A stretch of 64,000 nucleotides of DNA from [Bacillus] selenitireducens MLS10 (GCF_000093085.1 NC_014219.1:2658384-2722383); one strand, 5' to 3'. Counted from the first letter of the stretch, positions 12,132 through 22,560 are shown. Program-made: numbers and translations. Notes: a model not told the origin generated them from the sequence alone.

Positions 12132-12144
12132 GTGTGTTTGTCTC

Positions 12145-12651
12145 TTAGGCGGCCTGTGAGGCCTTTGATACGTCTTTGTTCTTGAAGAACTTGCTGCGGA
12201 TGTATGGCACGACATAGTAGTCGCCGCCGAATTTACCGGCATTGTGGCCTGCTGCAAGGATGAAGACAGTGAGAAGAACGAGCCATGGGTTACTTGAAAT
12301 CGTGCCGGCGAACATGAACGCGAAGTTCATCATGATGCCGAAGAATGCGGCTGCTGTTGTCAAAATACCGAGGATGAGACCGAGTCCGACAAGGAACTCT
12401 CCCCACGCGACCATAAAGCTGAAAATCCCGGCATTCGGAAGGGCGAAATTCTCGATAAAGGCGTGGTAGGTCGGATAAGTGGCCTGTACGGATTCATTTG
12501 CGACAACGCCGTTCAGATAGCCCGATGCATCAAACGGTTCACCTGTGATCTTGCCCCACCCAGCTGTTAACCACTGCCAGCCGATGTATACCCGTAAAAA
12601 AGTCAGAATTCCCGCTGCGATTTTGTTGTTTCTCAAAAAGTCCATAAACAT
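12145..12651 (-). CDS. DoxX-family membrane protein
   Basis: 168 residues with four predicted membrane helices. The segment YIGWQWLTAGWGKITG near residues 21-36 is typical of DoxX proteins, which in Bacillus include MhqP and CatD, tied to quinone and electrophile stress. The function here is not proven; a role in membrane-associated redox detoxification is an inference from the family. I use the ATG at 12651 since GAGGAGG lies eight bases upstream; the frame is open for a further 33 codons upstream without a better start. Confidence 0.82.
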   Translation of the reverse strand: MFMDFLRNNKIAAGILTFLRVYIGWQWLTAGWGKITGEPFDASGYLNGVVANESVQATYPTYHAFIENFALPNAGIFSFMVAWGEFLVGLGLILGILTTAAAFFGIMMNFAFMFAGTISSNPWLVLLTVFILAAGHNAGKFGGDYYVVPYIRSKFFKNKDVSKASQAA

Positions 12652-12885
12652 GTTGCATTCCTCCTCAGGAAAAGTTGTATTTGGTGAGCCTGAGCAGCCA
12701 CAGCCGGATAGATAAAGAAAAATGATGGCTAGTTGTGTGTGATCACTCACTCTCTGTTGCTTGACCTAAGTATACAACGGTAAACACTGCCGCGGACGTG
12801 ACAACTGTGTCTATTTCGTAGCAAAACGGTGTCTGATTTGTGACAAAAGGATGAGGAGTTCACACTTCCCTTTCATTTGAAACGC

Positions 12886-12927
12886 AAAAAAGCCGGTCAT
12901 GAGGAGGTTACCCCTGACCGGCTTTTT
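12886..12927. terminator. Terminator after lutC
   Basis: AAAAAGCCGGTCA and TGACCGGCTTTTT form a strong stem with A/T tracts on both sides. It ends the lutABC transcript on the minus strand and would also work on the plus strand. Confidence 0.88.
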
Positions 12928-12934
12928 GTCGTTT

Positions 12935-13654
12935 TTATTTATCGTCAATGACAATATACGTTGCCTGAACCGGACCGTGCACACCTACAACGAGCCTTAA
13001 CTCGATATCCGCAGAGTTACTCGGACCAGAAATGAAATTAATGCAGGATGGCATCCGGCCGTTTTCTTTCGCCATTTCCGAAATACGGTCCGTTGCCTGT
13101 GTCATTCGCGGAACCATCGTACTCTTCGGGATAATTGCAATATAGCGCTTTGGCAAGAGGCTGACTGAACGTCCTTTGCCGCTGTCACTGATCAACACGA
13201 CCGTTCCGGACTCTGCGAGCGTGATATCACTGAATGTCACGCCGATGTTTGCCTTTTCCGCCTTTGCAATACTCTTTTTTGGATTATCTGCATCCCATTC
13301 AAACACATCGGTACCGGCTTCCTTTTCGTCGGCCAATGCAGCTGTCAGACCAAACTCCTCAAAACGCGGATCTTTCCAGTGGACGATGGATTCTTTCCCC
13401 ATCTGTTCAACCACTTCTCCAAATACAGTGTTCAGTTTATCGAACTCGGTTACAACCACATTCGTATGGATCTTATCACTTTGCAAAATGAACTGATCGA
13501 GCAGTTCGTTCTGATCCATGCCTTTGAACACTTCGCGATGAGGTTCTTTCGACCAGGCCGGGATTTCGACCGGCTCTGTAATCCGCTTACGGCCTAGTGA
13601 GTTGGCCACATTTTTCAAAAATCGGTCTTTTCCTTGAATTGTGCCTTGTGCCAT
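12935..13654 (-). CDS. lutC: L-lactate utilization protein LutC
   Basis: 239 residues, LutC/YkgG (LUD domain) family. The segment ITLAESGTVVLISDSGKGR and the C-terminal GVHGP are characteristic. LutA, LutB and LutC together form an iron-sulfur L-lactate oxidase that yields pyruvate. The ATG shares one base with the lutB stop (TGATG), so translation is coupled. It is the last gene of the operon, closed by a strong terminator. Confidence 0.95.
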   Translation of the reverse strand: MAQGTIQGKDRFLKNVANSLGRKRITEPVEIPAWSKEPHREVFKGMDQNELLDQFILQSDKIHTNVVVTEFDKLNTVFGEVVEQMGKESIVHWKDPRFEEFGLTAALADEKEAGTDVFEWDADNPKKSIAKAEKANIGVTFSDITLAESGTVVLISDSGKGRSVSLLPKRYIAIIPKSTMVPRMTQATDRISEMAKENGRMPSCINFISGPSNSADIELRLVVGVHGPVQATYIVIDDK

Positions 13655-15087
13655 CAGGATCGATCTCCTTTCTCCCGGGAATTAAACCATTTTCTGAACG
13701 TATCGCCGCCGGAATCAGGCAGATCCCGAATGTTCGTCCACAGTTTGACGGGCCCTGCACCTTTCCCTTCTCCATCTTCTTCACTCTTCGCAATGCCGCT
13801 GATGTAAGAAGGAGCCGCGCTCGTTCCCATTTTGTACATCCCCGGATTACTTGCAGCAAAGGCAAAACCTTTCATCGCCATTTTTTCGGCCATGCCAACC
13901 TTCCCTGTTTTTTCAACAATATCTTTCCGGTGTTCTATCAAAAGCTCATGCAGCGGGATCTTGACCGGACAGGCATCTGTACAGGCAGCGCAAAGTGAGG
14001 ATGCATAAGGCAATTCCTTATAATCATCGTAACCTTCCAACAACGGCGTCAATACCGCACCGATCGGTCCCGGATAAATCGAACCATAGGAATGACCGCC
14101 AACATGCCGGTAAACCGGACAAACGTTAATACAGGCCGCACAACGGATACATTGCAGGGCAGACTGGTACTTCGTGCCAAGAATCTTGGAACGCCCGTTG
14201 TCCACGATGACAACATGGAATTCTTCCGGTCCGTCAGCATCGCCGTCTTCTCTCGCAGCCGTTAATCCCGTTACATAACTGGTCAGCTTTTGTCCGACAG
14301 CACTTCTGCACAGCATCGTCACAAGGACGTCGAGTTCCTTCCATGTCGGAACGACACGCTCCATCCCCATAACCGTGATCTGCGTTTTTGGAAGCGTTGT
14401 GGCCAGTCGGGCATTACCTTCGTTTGTGACAAGCGACACGGTTCCTGACTCTGCAACCCCGAAATTATTCCCGGTGATGCCGACCTCGGCTGACAGAAAA
14501 TCTTTTCTGAGCTGTTCTCTTGCGAAAAGTGCCAGCTCATTCGGATCGGACGTCTTGTCGTACTGTCGCTTTTCCACGAAAGTATCCCGGATCTGCTCTT
14601 TGTTTTTATGCAGAGCGGGCACAACAATGTGAGACGGCGGATCATGATCATCAAGCTGGAGTATCCACTCGCCAAGATCCGATTCCACCACATTCGCGCC
14701 CGCATCCTCCAAAGCATCATTCAGACCAATCTCTTCGGTCACCATTGATTTTGATTTGATGACGTTTTTGGCGTTCTTGGATTTGACCACTTTTTTCACA
14801 TATTCATTGGCATCTTCTGCCGTTTCTGCGAAAAAGACATGACCGCCCTGTCTTGCCACATTCTCGGCAAACTGATCCAGATAATAGTCGAGATTTTCGA
14901 GAACATGTTCCCGCATCTCGGCAGCTGTATCGCGCCAGTCTTCCCAGTTCCCCATTTCTTCCTGGATCGCCGTCTTTCTGCCCTGGAGCCGGGTTTGCGC
15001 CTCTACGACGGCTTTTCGCATAAAGGCGTTGTTGATGCCTTTATCAACCCGTTCAAAAAACTTATCATCACTGATTTTCACACCCAT
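13654..15087 (-). CDS. lutB: L-lactate utilization iron-sulfur protein LutB
   Basis: 477 residues. The N-terminal LUD domain has [19 protein letters not shown]; this is followed by two ferredoxin-type [4Fe-4S] motifs, [15 protein letters not shown] and [13 protein letters not shown], and a C-terminal LutB tail. It carries electrons within the LutABC complex during L-lactate oxidation. It lies between lutA (12 bases upstream) and lutC (overlapping), the standard operon order. Confidence 0.96.
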   Translation of the reverse strand: MGVKISDDKFFERVDKGINNAFMRKAVVEAQTRLQGRKTAIQEEMGNWEDWRDTAAEMREHVLENLDYYLDQFAENVARQGGHVFFAETAEDANEYVKKVVKSKNAKNVIKSKSMVTEEIGLNDALEDAGANVVESDLGEWILQLDDHDPPSHIVVPALHKNKEQIRDTFVEKRQYDKTSDPNELALFAREQLRKDFLSAEVGITGNNFGVAESGTVSLVTNEGNARLATTLPKTQITVMGMERVVPTWKELDVLVTMLCRSAVGQKLTSYVTGLTAAREDGDADGPEEFHVVIVDNGRSKILGTKYQSALQCIRCAACINVCPVYRHVGGHSYGSIYPGPIGAVLTPLLEGYDDYKELPYASSLCAACTDACPVKIPLHELLIEHRKDIVEKTGKVGMAEKMAMKGFAFAASNPGMYKMGTSAAPSYISGIAKSEEDGEGKGAGPVKLWTNIRDLPDSGGDTFRKWFNSREKGDRS

Positions 15088-15099
15088 TTATTCCACCCC

Positions 15100-15822
15100 T
15101 TATCCTTGAGAATTCAGTACTTCGGCAATGTGCATGACTTTGACCGGCTTGCCTTTTCGGTCAATCCGTCCACCGATATTCATCAGACAGCCAAGATCAG
15201 CACCAATCAGTACATTGGCCCCCGTCTCTTCAATATGTTCCACTTTTTCGTTGACCATTTGCTCTGAAATCGGCACCATCTTCACACTGAACGTTCCGCC
15301 AAACCCGCAGCAGTTTTCCTTGTTTGGAAGTTCCGTGAAATTCAGTCCCTTCACATTTTTAAGGAGCGTCATCGGTGCATCAGTTACCCCTAAGAGACGC
15401 GTCATATGACAGGATGTATGGTACGTGACATTGGCATCGAAGGAAGCACCGACATCCTCCACTTTCAGTACATCCACGATAAACTGTGTCAGTTCGTAAG
15501 ACTTCGCCTTCAATGCTTCAGCCTTCGCTTGCCATTCCGGATCACCCTCAAACAGTTTCGGATACTCATGAAACATCGTCGTACAGGACCCTGATGGCGA
15601 TACCACATACTCCGCATCCTCAAAAACCTTGATCATATGCTTTGCCACATCTCTTGATTCTCTGTGGAAACCGCTGTTAAATGCAGGCTGACCGCAACAG
15701 GTCTGCTGCTTTGGAAAATCCACTTCACAACCGAGCCTTTCAAGAACTTCCACTGTGCTTTGTCCAACGGATGCCGGATACACTACATCCGCCAAACAGG
15801 TTAAAAATAATGACACTTTCAT
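15100..15822 (-). CDS. lutA: L-lactate utilization protein LutA
   Basis: 240 residues with two CCG (DUF224) cysteine-rich motifs, [11 protein letters not shown] near residue 42 and [13 protein letters not shown] near residue 169, as in LutA and the GlcF/HdrB families. It is first in lutABC, with ribosome site GGGGGAGG ahead of its ATG. Its promoter, cre-like element and LutR-like operator lie upstream, so expression is likely induced by lactate and repressed by glucose. No lutR gene is in the window. Confidence 0.95.
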   Translation of the reverse strand: MKVSLFLTCLADVVYPASVGQSTVEVLERLGCEVDFPKQQTCCGQPAFNSGFHRESRDVAKHMIKVFEDAEYVVSPSGSCTTMFHEYPKLFEGDPEWQAKAEALKAKSYELTQFIVDVLKVEDVGASFDANVTYHTSCHMTRLLGVTDAPMTLLKNVKGLNFTELPNKENCCGFGGTFSVKMVPISEQMVNEKVEHIEETGANVLIGADLGCLMNIGGRIDRKGKPVKVMHIAEVLNSQG

Positions 15823-15850
15823 ATAAATGCCTCCCCCGTGCTTTTTTCTG

Positions 15851-15891
15851 TTTACGCTAAGTCATCAGATGACCCGATGACCTAGCGTAAA
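15851..15891. promoter_or_regulatory. LutR-like operator inside a larger palindrome, lutA leader
   Basis: GTCATCAGATGAC at 15861-15873 fits the TCATC-N-GATGA motif reported for the GntR-type regulator LutR. It sits within a larger inverted repeat: TTTACGCTA and TAGCGTAAA form the outer arms, and a second GATGAC half-site lies at 15876-15881. The element is downstream of the lutA -10 box, where a bound repressor would block transcription. The same 13-mer occurs upstream of the permease gene. Confidence 0.75.
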
Positions 15892-15915
15892 AAAATCTGT
15901 ATGACTGCTTATTCC

Positions 15916-15944
15916 ATCATACTGAAAGCGCTTTTTCATGTAAA
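15916..15944 (-). promoter_or_regulatory. SigA promoter of lutABC with cre-like site
   Basis: TTTACA at 15939-15944, a 17-base spacer and TATGAT at 15916-15921 on the minus strand. The spacer contains AAAAAGCGCTTTCA (15923-15936), which matches the CcpA cre consensus except at the first two bases. This suggests catabolite repression. Confidence 0.75.
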
Positions 15945-15973
15945 GACTTTTTTGTATCTTTTGTTTTTAAAAA

Positions 15974-15998
15974 GGGTCAGGCATTTTCAGCCCGACCC
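15974..15998 (-). terminator. Terminator after the lactate permease
   Basis: On the minus strand GGGTCGGGC and GCCTGACCC form a stem followed by TTTTTAAAAACAAAA. It lies about 20 bases past the permease stop. Confidence 0.85.
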
Positions 15999-16015
15999 TC
16001 AAATTGGTTACGTCA

Positions 16016-17602
16016 TCAGATAATGAGGAGTACAATTGTACCCGCGATCCCAAGAAGCAGTCCATAGAGCAATGCCGGAAGCAATGTTTTACGGATGATA
16101 TCTCCTTCTTTACCAACCATACCTACAACAGCTGCTGCTGCAACAACATTGTGTACACAGATCATGTTACCAGCTGCAGCACCGGCAATTTGCTGGCCGA
16201 GTACGAGATTGACATTCAAACCTGTATCAATCGCTGCACTGTATTGAATTGGTGCAAAGGTTAGCGTTGAAACCGTCGCACTTCCAGTAATAAAGGAACC
16301 GAGAAGACCCAGATAAGGCGCTACGAACAGCCACATACCTCCAAGTGATCCGGCCATGACCGTTGCGATATGCTGAGGCATGGAGACAAGATCATTGGCA
16401 TTCATACCGGAGTTGGTAAACACCTGCACTAGCGCGAGCGTTGGCAAGAGTGCAAGAGCTGCCCCCTGAATGGTACCCATTGACTGTTTCGTTGCTGCTG
16501 CAAAGTTGGACAACTTCTTCTTCTGAGTGAAGACCGAGATAAAGGCAGCTAGAAGAAGAACGGCACCAGGAGAGTATAGAACCTGCCATGCAGATCCGAT
16601 TCCTTCAATGCCCAGTATCGTATTCCAGCTCAGATCGATGGCCGTTTGAGAGAACTGCTTAATCGGTTCAACAATTCTTGTCAGAAGTAGCAATACGACG
16701 ACAATTACGTAAGGACTCCAAGCAGAAAGAAGGCTCATTTCCGACTTCACATCCGGAATCTTAAAATCGTCCTGAAGGGCATCTTGCCATGGTTCTTTCG
16801 GTAATAAAAAGCCCTTCTTTGCCGTAATGGTTGCTACAGCAAGTCCTGTCAGAGAAGCAAGTATGGCTACGAATTCCGGTCCAAAGAGATATGCATATGC
16901 AAAAGCGGACAGCGTATACGTAAACCCGATAAACAGTGACCATGGGAGCATTGACATAATGGACGACATGCCCCGTGTCTTTCCAAATGCGATTGTCAGA
17001 ACAGTTACAAGAATAAACGGAACGAGTGAGCCTACGAAGATATCCATCATCGTAATTCGGACGGCCACTTCCTGAAGCATTTCAGGTCCGTACCCTTCGA
17101 TGTTACTCAGTCCGACAATAACCGGTGTCCCTACTGCACCAAAAGATACCGATGTACTGTCTGCAATCAGGGCTGTAGTTGCTGCTGCGAGCGGTGTGAA
17201 ACCGAGTGCCACCATCAGTGGACCTGTTACAGCTGCAGGTGTTCCAAATCCGGCTGCCCCTTCAATCAGACCACCGAACAAAAAGGCAACAATGATGACC
17301 TGAACGCGCATATCCGGTGAAATGTTGCGAAAGCCTTCGTTGATCCGGTCCACGGCACCCGTCTGTCGGAGCGTGTTCAAAAGAACAATCGCACCAAGCA
17401 GAATGAATAAAATTGTTACGGCGCGGTGAAACCCTTCCAAAATCGATGCTGACAATACTTGAAACTCCATGCCCCAAACGAGGAATGCCAAAAAGATGAA
17501 GATAATCGAGCTGAACAGCATCCCTTTTTTTGCCGGCATTCTTAACAGTACAAGAAAAATAAACGGTAGTAGGATTGCACTGATCCCTGTTAAAAATAAC
17601 AT
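16016..17602 (-). CDS. lutP: L-lactate permease (LctP family)
   Basis: 528 residues, about 13 membrane helices, LctP/LldP family (TC 2.A.14). Motifs include [18 protein letters not shown] and, near the C-terminus, [20 protein letters not shown], both conserved in lactate/glycolate proton symporters. It lies next to lutABC on the same strand but has its own promoter and terminator. The shared operator and cre elements show that uptake and oxidation of lactate are controlled together. The symbol follows B. subtilis LutP (YvfH). Confidence 0.93.
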   Translation of the reverse strand: MLFLTGISAILLPFIFLVLLRMPAKKGMLFSSIIFIFLAFLVWGMEFQVLSASILEGFHRAVTILFILLGAIVLLNTLRQTGAVDRINEGFRNISPDMRVQVIIVAFLFGGLIEGAAGFGTPAAVTGPLMVALGFTPLAAATTALIADSTSVSFGAVGTPVIVGLSNIEGYGPEMLQEVAVRITMMDIFVGSLVPFILVTVLTIAFGKTRGMSSIMSMLPWSLFIGFTYTLSAFAYAYLFGPEFVAILASLTGLAVATITAKKGFLLPKEPWQDALQDDFKIPDVKSEMSLLSAWSPYVIVVVLLLLTRIVEPIKQFSQTAIDLSWNTILGIEGIGSAWQVLYSPGAVLLLAAFISVFTQKKKLSNFAAATKQSMGTIQGAALALLPTLALVQVFTNSGMNANDLVSMPQHIATVMAGSLGGMWLFVAPYLGLLGSFITGSATVSTLTFAPIQYSAAIDTGLNVNLVLGQQIAGAAAGNMICVHNVVAAAAVVGMVGKEGDIIRKTLLPALLYGLLLGIAGTIVLLII

Positions 17603-17693
17603 TCAAAATCCCCCTGTGTGTGATGAATCTCAGATTCAAAATCCCTCTCAATTTTCACATAACGTAAGCTCATCATCATTCATTGCTGCAGCA

Positions 17694-17706
17694 GTCATCA
17701 GATGAC
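17694..17706. promoter_or_regulatory. LutR-like operator upstream of the permease
   Basis: GTCATCAGATGAC, identical to the 13-mer in the lutA leader. It lies about 20 bases downstream of the permease -10 box on the minus strand, a position typical of a repressor roadblock. Confidence 0.75.
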
Positions 17707-17710
17707 CTTA

Positions 17711-17724
17711 TGTAAGTGCTTTCA
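17711..17724. promoter_or_regulatory. cre-like site upstream of the permease
   Basis: TGTAAGTGCTTTCA fits the CcpA cre consensus TGWAANCGNTNWCA with one mismatch (T for C in the central CG). It sits between the -10 box and the LutR-like operator. Confidence 0.65.
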
Positions 17725-17752
17725 TTGTAGAAAAAACTAGAGGTTCTTTCAA
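17724..17752 (-). promoter_or_regulatory. SigA promoter of the lactate permease
   Basis: TTGAAA at 17747-17752, a 17-base spacer and TACAAT at 17724-17729 on the minus strand. The rest of this 316-base gap (17603-17918) holds the operator and cre site, a perfect palindrome TTGTATATACAA at 17785-17796, and an inverted repeat GGTTCTTTC (17742-17750) with GAAAGAACC (17803-17811). Confidence 0.78.
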
Positions 17753-17918
17753 TAGTATATGAAGAAAAAAATGATATTTCCTGCTTGTATATACAAATTA
17801 TCGAAAGAACCCTGTTATTTGCCGCCACCACATATTTAACATTTTGATAGTGTTATATCGTTCACAAAGTTGTCATTGTGTTTTAACACAATTAAAAGCC
17901 CCGATTCATCATTCCAAT

Positions 17919-18686
17919 TCAGTTGTTTCTATGAATCGTGATTCCTTCGAGCAGCTTCGAAATCACATGACCTGCCATCATAAGCCCCGAAACGGATGGC
18001 ACAAAGGCATTCGAAGATGGCGGCAATTTCGCCTTTCGGATAGGACCTTCCTCTGCCTGGCGGGAGACGATTTCCTTCCGGATTTCCTCACGAATCACAA
18101 TTGGCCGTTCCTCTGAATAAATGACTTCAATCCCCTCATAAATGCCTTCTTTTCGAAGTCTGGTCCGAATGACTTTAGCAAGTGGATCGTACTTCGTCTT
18201 GGATATATCCGTAATCTGGAGCTGTGACGGATCCATTTTATTGGCCGCTCCCATAGCGGAAATAATCGGAATACGTCTGTTCAGGCACTCTTTCATCAAA
18301 TGAATCTTATAGCTGACCGTGTCCGATGCATCGATCACATAATCCGGACTGTGTGAGAAAAAGGTTTCGTACGTCTCTTCGTTATAAAACATTTTCAATG
18401 CAATTATCTCACATTCAGGATTAATATCGAGTAAGCGCTCTTTCATGACATCGACTTTCGGCTGACCAACAGTGGACAATAGCGCGTGAATCTGTCTGTT
18501 CACATTCGTAATATCAATATCATCCTTATCGACAATGATCAGCTTCCCCACTCCGGAACGGACCAGAGCCTCCGCTGAAAATGAACCGACTCCGCCAATG
18601 CCCAACACTGCAACGGACGCTCCTTTTAACCGTTCAAGACCATCTTTTCCGATGGCCAGTTCATTTCGTGAAAATTGGTGCAACAT
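17919..18686 (-). CDS. tcdA: tRNA threonylcarbamoyladenosine dehydratase TcdA
   Basis: 255 residues, E1-like ThiF/MoeB fold. The N-terminus MLHQFSRNELAIGKDG and the nucleotide-binding VAVLGIGGVGSFSAEAL match B. subtilis YrvM (TcdA). It uses ATP to cyclise t6A37 of tRNA to ct6A. I place the start at the ATG of MLHQF, by homology and with GGAGG upstream; the open frame continues 31 codons further but has no related sequence. It lies beside the 6S RNA gene, as in B. subtilis. Confidence 0.94.
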   Translation of the reverse strand: MLHQFSRNELAIGKDGLERLKGASVAVLGIGGVGSFSAEALVRSGVGKLIIVDKDDIDITNVNRQIHALLSTVGQPKVDVMKERLLDINPECEIIALKMFYNEETYETFFSHSPDYVIDASDTVSYKIHLMKECLNRRIPIISAMGAANKMDPSQLQITDISKTKYDPLAKVIRTRLRKEGIYEGIEVIYSEERPIVIREEIRKEIVSRQAEEGPIRKAKLPPSSNAFVPSVSGLMMAGHVISKLLEGITIHRNN

Positions 18687-18766
18687 CGTTCTCTCGTCCT
18701 CCTCTTCGAACCTCAGCGATTCCTTCAGAACGCCCTCCGGTTCAAGTCTGTTTCTTACAACAAAAT

Positions 18767-18795
18767 AAAAACACTCCACTTAACGAGGAGTGTTT
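18767..18795 (-). terminator. Terminator downstream of 6S RNA
   Basis: AAACACTCC and GGAGTGTTT form a stem followed on the minus strand by TTTATTTTG. It lies 51 bases past the estimated 6S RNA 3' end and upstream of tcdA. Confidence 0.75.
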
Positions 18796-18845
18796 AGAAT
18801 GTGTTTTATTATATCACCGGTTCATGCGAATCACAATGTAAAGTT

Positions 18846-19036
18846 AAAGAGTCCCGTGAATGCCGTCCATTGACCTTGGTTTGAACCTGCATTGGCAGGT
18901 GGGTGCCCGGTCCGGATCCGCTGACTTCCCCAGCTTGCGGGGCCTGTCATTGAATCTGAAACCAGCAAGGTAGGGCTCCCTATGTGTAAGTGTTGGCTCA
19001 AAACGTTGAGTGTATAACGAACATCACAGGAACTCT
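18846..19036 (-). ncRNA. ssrS: 6S RNA (SsrS/BsrA type)
   Basis: A 191-base non-coding stretch between aspS and tcdA, the place where B. subtilis bsrA (6S-1 RNA) lies. On the minus strand the segment CGTTTTGAGCCAACAC followed by ATAGGGAGCC resembles 6S-1 RNA. The ends pair (AGAGTTCCTGTGA with TTCACGGGACTCT), forming the closing stem of the long 6S hairpin. 6S RNA mimics an open promoter and binds the housekeeping RNA polymerase holoenzyme. The ends are set by that pairing and may be off by a few bases. Confidence 0.9.
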
Positions 19037-19148
19037 TATTTGACTGTATCTGTATTTTACTTCACGTACAGTTATTATGCAAGTGTGATTGTCTGAATAC
19101 TGTGTCGGTTTAATGAACTATTCCCGTCACAGCATGGGAATAAACCGG

Positions 19149-20933
19149 TTAATCCCCGTTTTTTTTCTCGGCGGTGCTTTTAAGATGCAGTTCGTCAAGC
19201 TGTGCATCACTGACCCCGCCCGGAGCATTGGTTAACAGACAGTTGGCACTGGCTGTCTTCGGGAATGCGATCGTATCACGAAGGTTCGTTCGTTCTGCAA
19301 GAATCATGACAAGGCGGTCAAGTCCAAGAGCAATCCCGCCATGCGGAGGCGTTCCGTATTCGAACGCGTCCAAGAGGAAACCAAACTGGGCTTTCGCTTC
19401 TTCATCAGAAAAGCCGAGTGCCGTAAACATCTTCTCCTGAAGGTCCCGTTCATAAATACGCTGCGAACCGCCGCCTAACTCATAACCGTTTAACACAAGA
19501 TCATACGCTTCTGCCCGCACCTGTTCAGGTGCAGTTGTCAGCAGTTCCACATCCTCCTCGACAGGACGCGTGAACGGATGATGCTCAGCCACGTATCTCT
19601 TATGGTCCTCATCATAGGAGAGGAGCGGGAATTCCGTGACCCAGAGAAAATTAAAGTCTTCCGGATCAAACAGATTCAATTCCTTCGCAAATTTATTTCG
19701 GAGGTTCCCAAGTACATCGTAAGCCACTTTCCGCTTGTCTGCGACAAAAAGCAATACATCTCCTGCATCAGCTTCAAAACGCTCAATGATCGACTGGGCT
19801 TTCGCTTCATCAAAGAATTTGGCAATCGGTCCTTTAAGGGCGCCGTTTTCCTCAACTTTAAGCCATGCGAGTCCTTTCGCACCATAAATCTCTGCAAATG
19901 AGGACAGGGCATCGAGGTCTTTTCGGGAATAATCAGGTCCGATGCCTTTTACGCAGATCCCTTTCACTGCATCGCCGCGCTCAACTGTGGAGGCGAATAC
20001 TTTAAAGGACGAATCTTTTACGATTTCAGATACATCCTTTAGCTCCATTCCAAAACGGAGATCCGGTTTGTCTGAGCCGAACCGCTCCATCGCTTCATGA
20101 TATGTGAGACGCAGGAAAGGGGTCTCGACATCGACACCTTTCAGTTCTTTCACGAGGCGGACCATCATACTTTCCATCATGGAGAGAAGATTTTCTTTTC
20201 CCATAAACGAGGCCTCGATATCCACCTGCGTAAATTCCGGCTGACGGTCAGCCCGGAGATCCTCATCCCGGAAACAGCGGGCAATCTGATAGTAGCGTTC
20301 AAAACCGGACACCATGAGAAGCTGTTTGAAGAGCTGCGGTGATTGAGGCAACGCGTAGAACTCCCCTTCATGCACCCGAGACGGTACGAGATAGTCCCGT
20401 GCCCCTTCCGGCGTGCTCTTCGTCAATATCGGCGTTTCAATCTCCATAAACTGTTCCTCATCCAGAATATCGCGGATCAGCTTGGTCGTGCGGTAACGCA
20501 TTTGCATCGTATCTGCCATTCTCGTCCGTCTCAAATCAAGATAACGATACTTAAGGCGTGTATCTTCGTTGATCTCCTGCTCATCTTCAATCATAAATGG
20601 CAGACCCTTCGCCTTGTTCAGGATCGTCATATCCGTCACGTTGACTTCAATTTCACCAGTGGGAATCTTATCATTGACGTTTTCCTGATCACGTTTTGTG
20701 ATCACACCGGTCACCTCTATGACATACTCACTGCGAATCTTTTCAGCCATTTCATGTGTCTCACGGTTCTCATCACCGTTAAACACGATTTGTACATAAC
20801 CGGATCGGTCCCGCAGATCGACGAAAATCAGTTCTCCAAGATCACGGCGCCGTTTGACCCATCCTTGCAGGGTTACCTGTTCTCCTGTGTGCTTTTCATT
20901 TAACTCCCCACATACGTGCGTTCTTTGCTTCAT
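19149..20933 (-). CDS. aspS: Aspartyl-tRNA synthetase
   Basis: 594 residues, bacterial-type AspRS. The N-terminal OB-fold anticodon domain has [20 protein letters not shown]. The class II core includes [10 protein letters not shown] and [20 protein letters not shown] (motif 2), with the GAD insertion domain in the middle. Motif 3 is [14 protein letters not shown]. It lies two bases after hisS and shares the His-type T-box leader, an arrangement also found in other Bacillaceae. The 67 bases downstream hold only a weak hairpin (19119-19142). Confidence 0.97.
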   Translation of the reverse strand: MKQRTHVCGELNEKHTGEQVTLQGWVKRRRDLGELIFVDLRDRSGYVQIVFNGDENRETHEMAEKIRSEYVIEVTGVITKRDQENVNDKIPTGEIEVNVTDMTILNKAKGLPFMIEDEQEINEDTRLKYRYLDLRRTRMADTMQMRYRTTKLIRDILDEEQFMEIETPILTKSTPEGARDYLVPSRVHEGEFYALPQSPQLFKQLLMVSGFERYYQIARCFRDEDLRADRQPEFTQVDIEASFMGKENLLSMMESMMVRLVKELKGVDVETPFLRLTYHEAMERFGSDKPDLRFGMELKDVSEIVKDSSFKVFASTVERGDAVKGICVKGIGPDYSRKDLDALSSFAEIYGAKGLAWLKVEENGALKGPIAKFFDEAKAQSIIERFEADAGDVLLFVADKRKVAYDVLGNLRNKFAKELNLFDPEDFNFLWVTEFPLLSYDEDHKRYVAEHHPFTRPVEEDVELLTTAPEQVRAEAYDLVLNGYELGGGSQRIYERDLQEKMFTALGFSDEEAKAQFGFLLDAFEYGTPPHGGIALGLDRLVMILAERTNLRDTIAFPKTASANCLLTNAPGGVSDAQLDELHLKSTAEKKNGD

Positions 20934-20935
20934 CG

Positions 20936-22225
20936 TTATACCCCTTTCACTGAACCGGCTTGCAAATAGGCTGCCAGTTCACTTATTTGAATCGTTTCCT
21001 GATTTCCCGTTTCCATATGCTTCACTTCAATCGTCCCTGCTTCAAGTTCTTCGTCACCGAGAATCAGTGCATAGCGGGCGTGAAGCCTGCCTGCCGCTTT
21101 CATCTGTCCTTTCATCTTCCGGTTCAGATAATCAGTATCCACGGATAATCCGGCACTTCGCAGTTCATGAACAAGCTTTGGTACGTGCGCTTTTGCTGCA
21201 TCTCCGAGTGCGACCATATAGGCGTCAATCCCGTGGTTTACAGGGAGCGTAATGCCCTGGCTTTCAAGCGCCATTAACAGTCGTTCTATGCTGAGTGCGA
21301 AACCGATACCCGGTGTTTCCGGACCACCGATTTCCTCGACGAGTCCGTTATAACGTCCGCCGCCCATCAGGGTCGTGATCGCCCCAAAGCCTTCGCCGTC
21401 AATCATGATTTCAAAGGCCGTATTATTGTAATAATCCAGTCCTCTCACGAGACCCGGATCCACTTCGTAAGGAATCCCCATCGCTTCGAGATACGATTTA
21501 ACCGTTTCGAAGTACGCTTTCGATTCCTCATTCAGATAGTCAAGAATCGACGGAGCCGCGGCCATTTTTTCATGGTCACGGTCCTTCTTGCAGTCGAGAA
21601 TACGAAGCGGGTTCTTCTCCAGGCGAGCCTGACAATCGCTGCACAGCTCACCGATCACCGGTTCAAAATGTGAAATGAGGGCATTACGGTGATTCTCGCG
21701 GCTTTCCTGATCCCCAAGGCTGTTCAGCACCAGCTTCACGCCTTTGAGACCGAGCTCTCTGTAAAAATCCATCGCAAGCCCGATCACTTCCGCATCAATT
21801 GCAGGATCACTGCTTCCCATGGCCTCCACACCGAACTGGACAAACTGCCTCATCCGTCCTGACTGCGGACGCTCATAGCGGAACATCGGCCCGATGTAAA
21901 AGAGCTTCACCGGCTGATCAGCCCAGCCATGCATCTTCTGATCCACAAAGGAACGAACCGTGGACGCCGTTCCTTCAGGACGAAGGGTCAGGCTTCTTCC
22001 GCCCTTGTCTTCAAACGTGTACATTTCTTTTTGCACAATATCTGTCGTGTCACCAACACCCCTTGCGAACAGTTCCGTCTGTTCAAACATCGGTGTGCGG
22101 ATTTCTCTGTACCGGTATCTGGCACATAAATCTCTGGCCTTATTTTCGATATATTGCCATTTTTCAGATTCGCCAGGCAAGATATCCTGTGTTCCTCTTG
22201 GAATACTGTATTTCACTTCACTCAT
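20936..22225 (-). CDS. hisS: Histidyl-tRNA synthetase
   Basis: 429 residues, class II HisRS. Visible are the N-terminal [11 protein letters not shown], motif 2 [14 protein letters not shown], the His-specific motif [11 protein letters not shown], motif 3 [15 protein letters not shown] and the C-terminal anticodon-binding domain. It is the first gene of hisS-aspS and is controlled by the T-box upstream, whose specifier reads as a His codon. Confidence 0.97.
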   Translation of the reverse strand: MSEVKYSIPRGTQDILPGESEKWQYIENKARDLCARYRYREIRTPMFEQTELFARGVGDTTDIVQKEMYTFEDKGGRSLTLRPEGTASTVRSFVDQKMHGWADQPVKLFYIGPMFRYERPQSGRMRQFVQFGVEAMGSSDPAIDAEVIGLAMDFYRELGLKGVKLVLNSLGDQESRENHRNALISHFEPVIGELCSDCQARLEKNPLRILDCKKDRDHEKMAAAPSILDYLNEESKAYFETVKSYLEAMGIPYEVDPGLVRGLDYYNNTAFEIMIDGEGFGAITTLMGGGRYNGLVEEIGGPETPGIGFALSIERLLMALESQGITLPVNHGIDAYMVALGDAAKAHVPKLVHELRSAGLSVDTDYLNRKMKGQMKAAGRLHARYALILGDEELEAGTIEVKHMETGNQETIQISELAAYLQAGSVKGV

Positions 22226-22277
22226 CCTTTCTCTGCATCCGCTTTACTATCAGCTGTAACGGTTCTGATGGACAAAC

Positions 22278-22560
22278 AAAAAACTCCCGCCCCTGCTTCG
22301 AGATTACACTCAAAACAGGGACGAGAGTATGACTTCCCGTGGTACCACCCTAATTGGGGAAACTGCGTCGTCCCCCGCTCTTCCAGTTAACGCCTGGGTA
22401 CGTCTCTTCCTACTGCTGAACGGTTCAGAAAAGAGCCTGAGAAGTGTTCGTTCATAGAGGTCATTACGGGAAAGCTTCCAGCCTGTGGCATTCCCTCTCT
22501 GTACAATGAGAGTCCCTATTACTGTTCTCCGTTAACGGCAGTTCCTATCTGTTTCAATTG
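22278..22560 (-). ncRNA. T-box leader of hisS-aspS (His specifier)
   Basis: On the minus strand the T-box sequence AGGGTGGTACCACGGG lies at about 22338-22353. It is followed by a terminator (ACTCTCGTCCCTG with CAGGGGCGGGAGT) and a T6 run at 22278-22283. A CAC (His) triplet at 22444-22446 within GAACACTTCTCAGG is in the right place for the specifier codon. So histidine limitation, through uncharged tRNA-His, would control both hisS and aspS. Confidence 0.92.

Noticed and set aside
12781-12860. Repeated GTGTC/GACAC elements upstream of doxX as an operator
   Set aside because: The repeats (GTGTCT twice, GTGACA) are imperfect and unevenly spaced, and do not match known YodB or MhqR sites.
16014-16024. 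Third LutR-like site TCATCAGATAA at the permease stop
   Set aside because: One base off the motif and within the final codons of the gene; chance similarity is likely, though it was noted because of its location.
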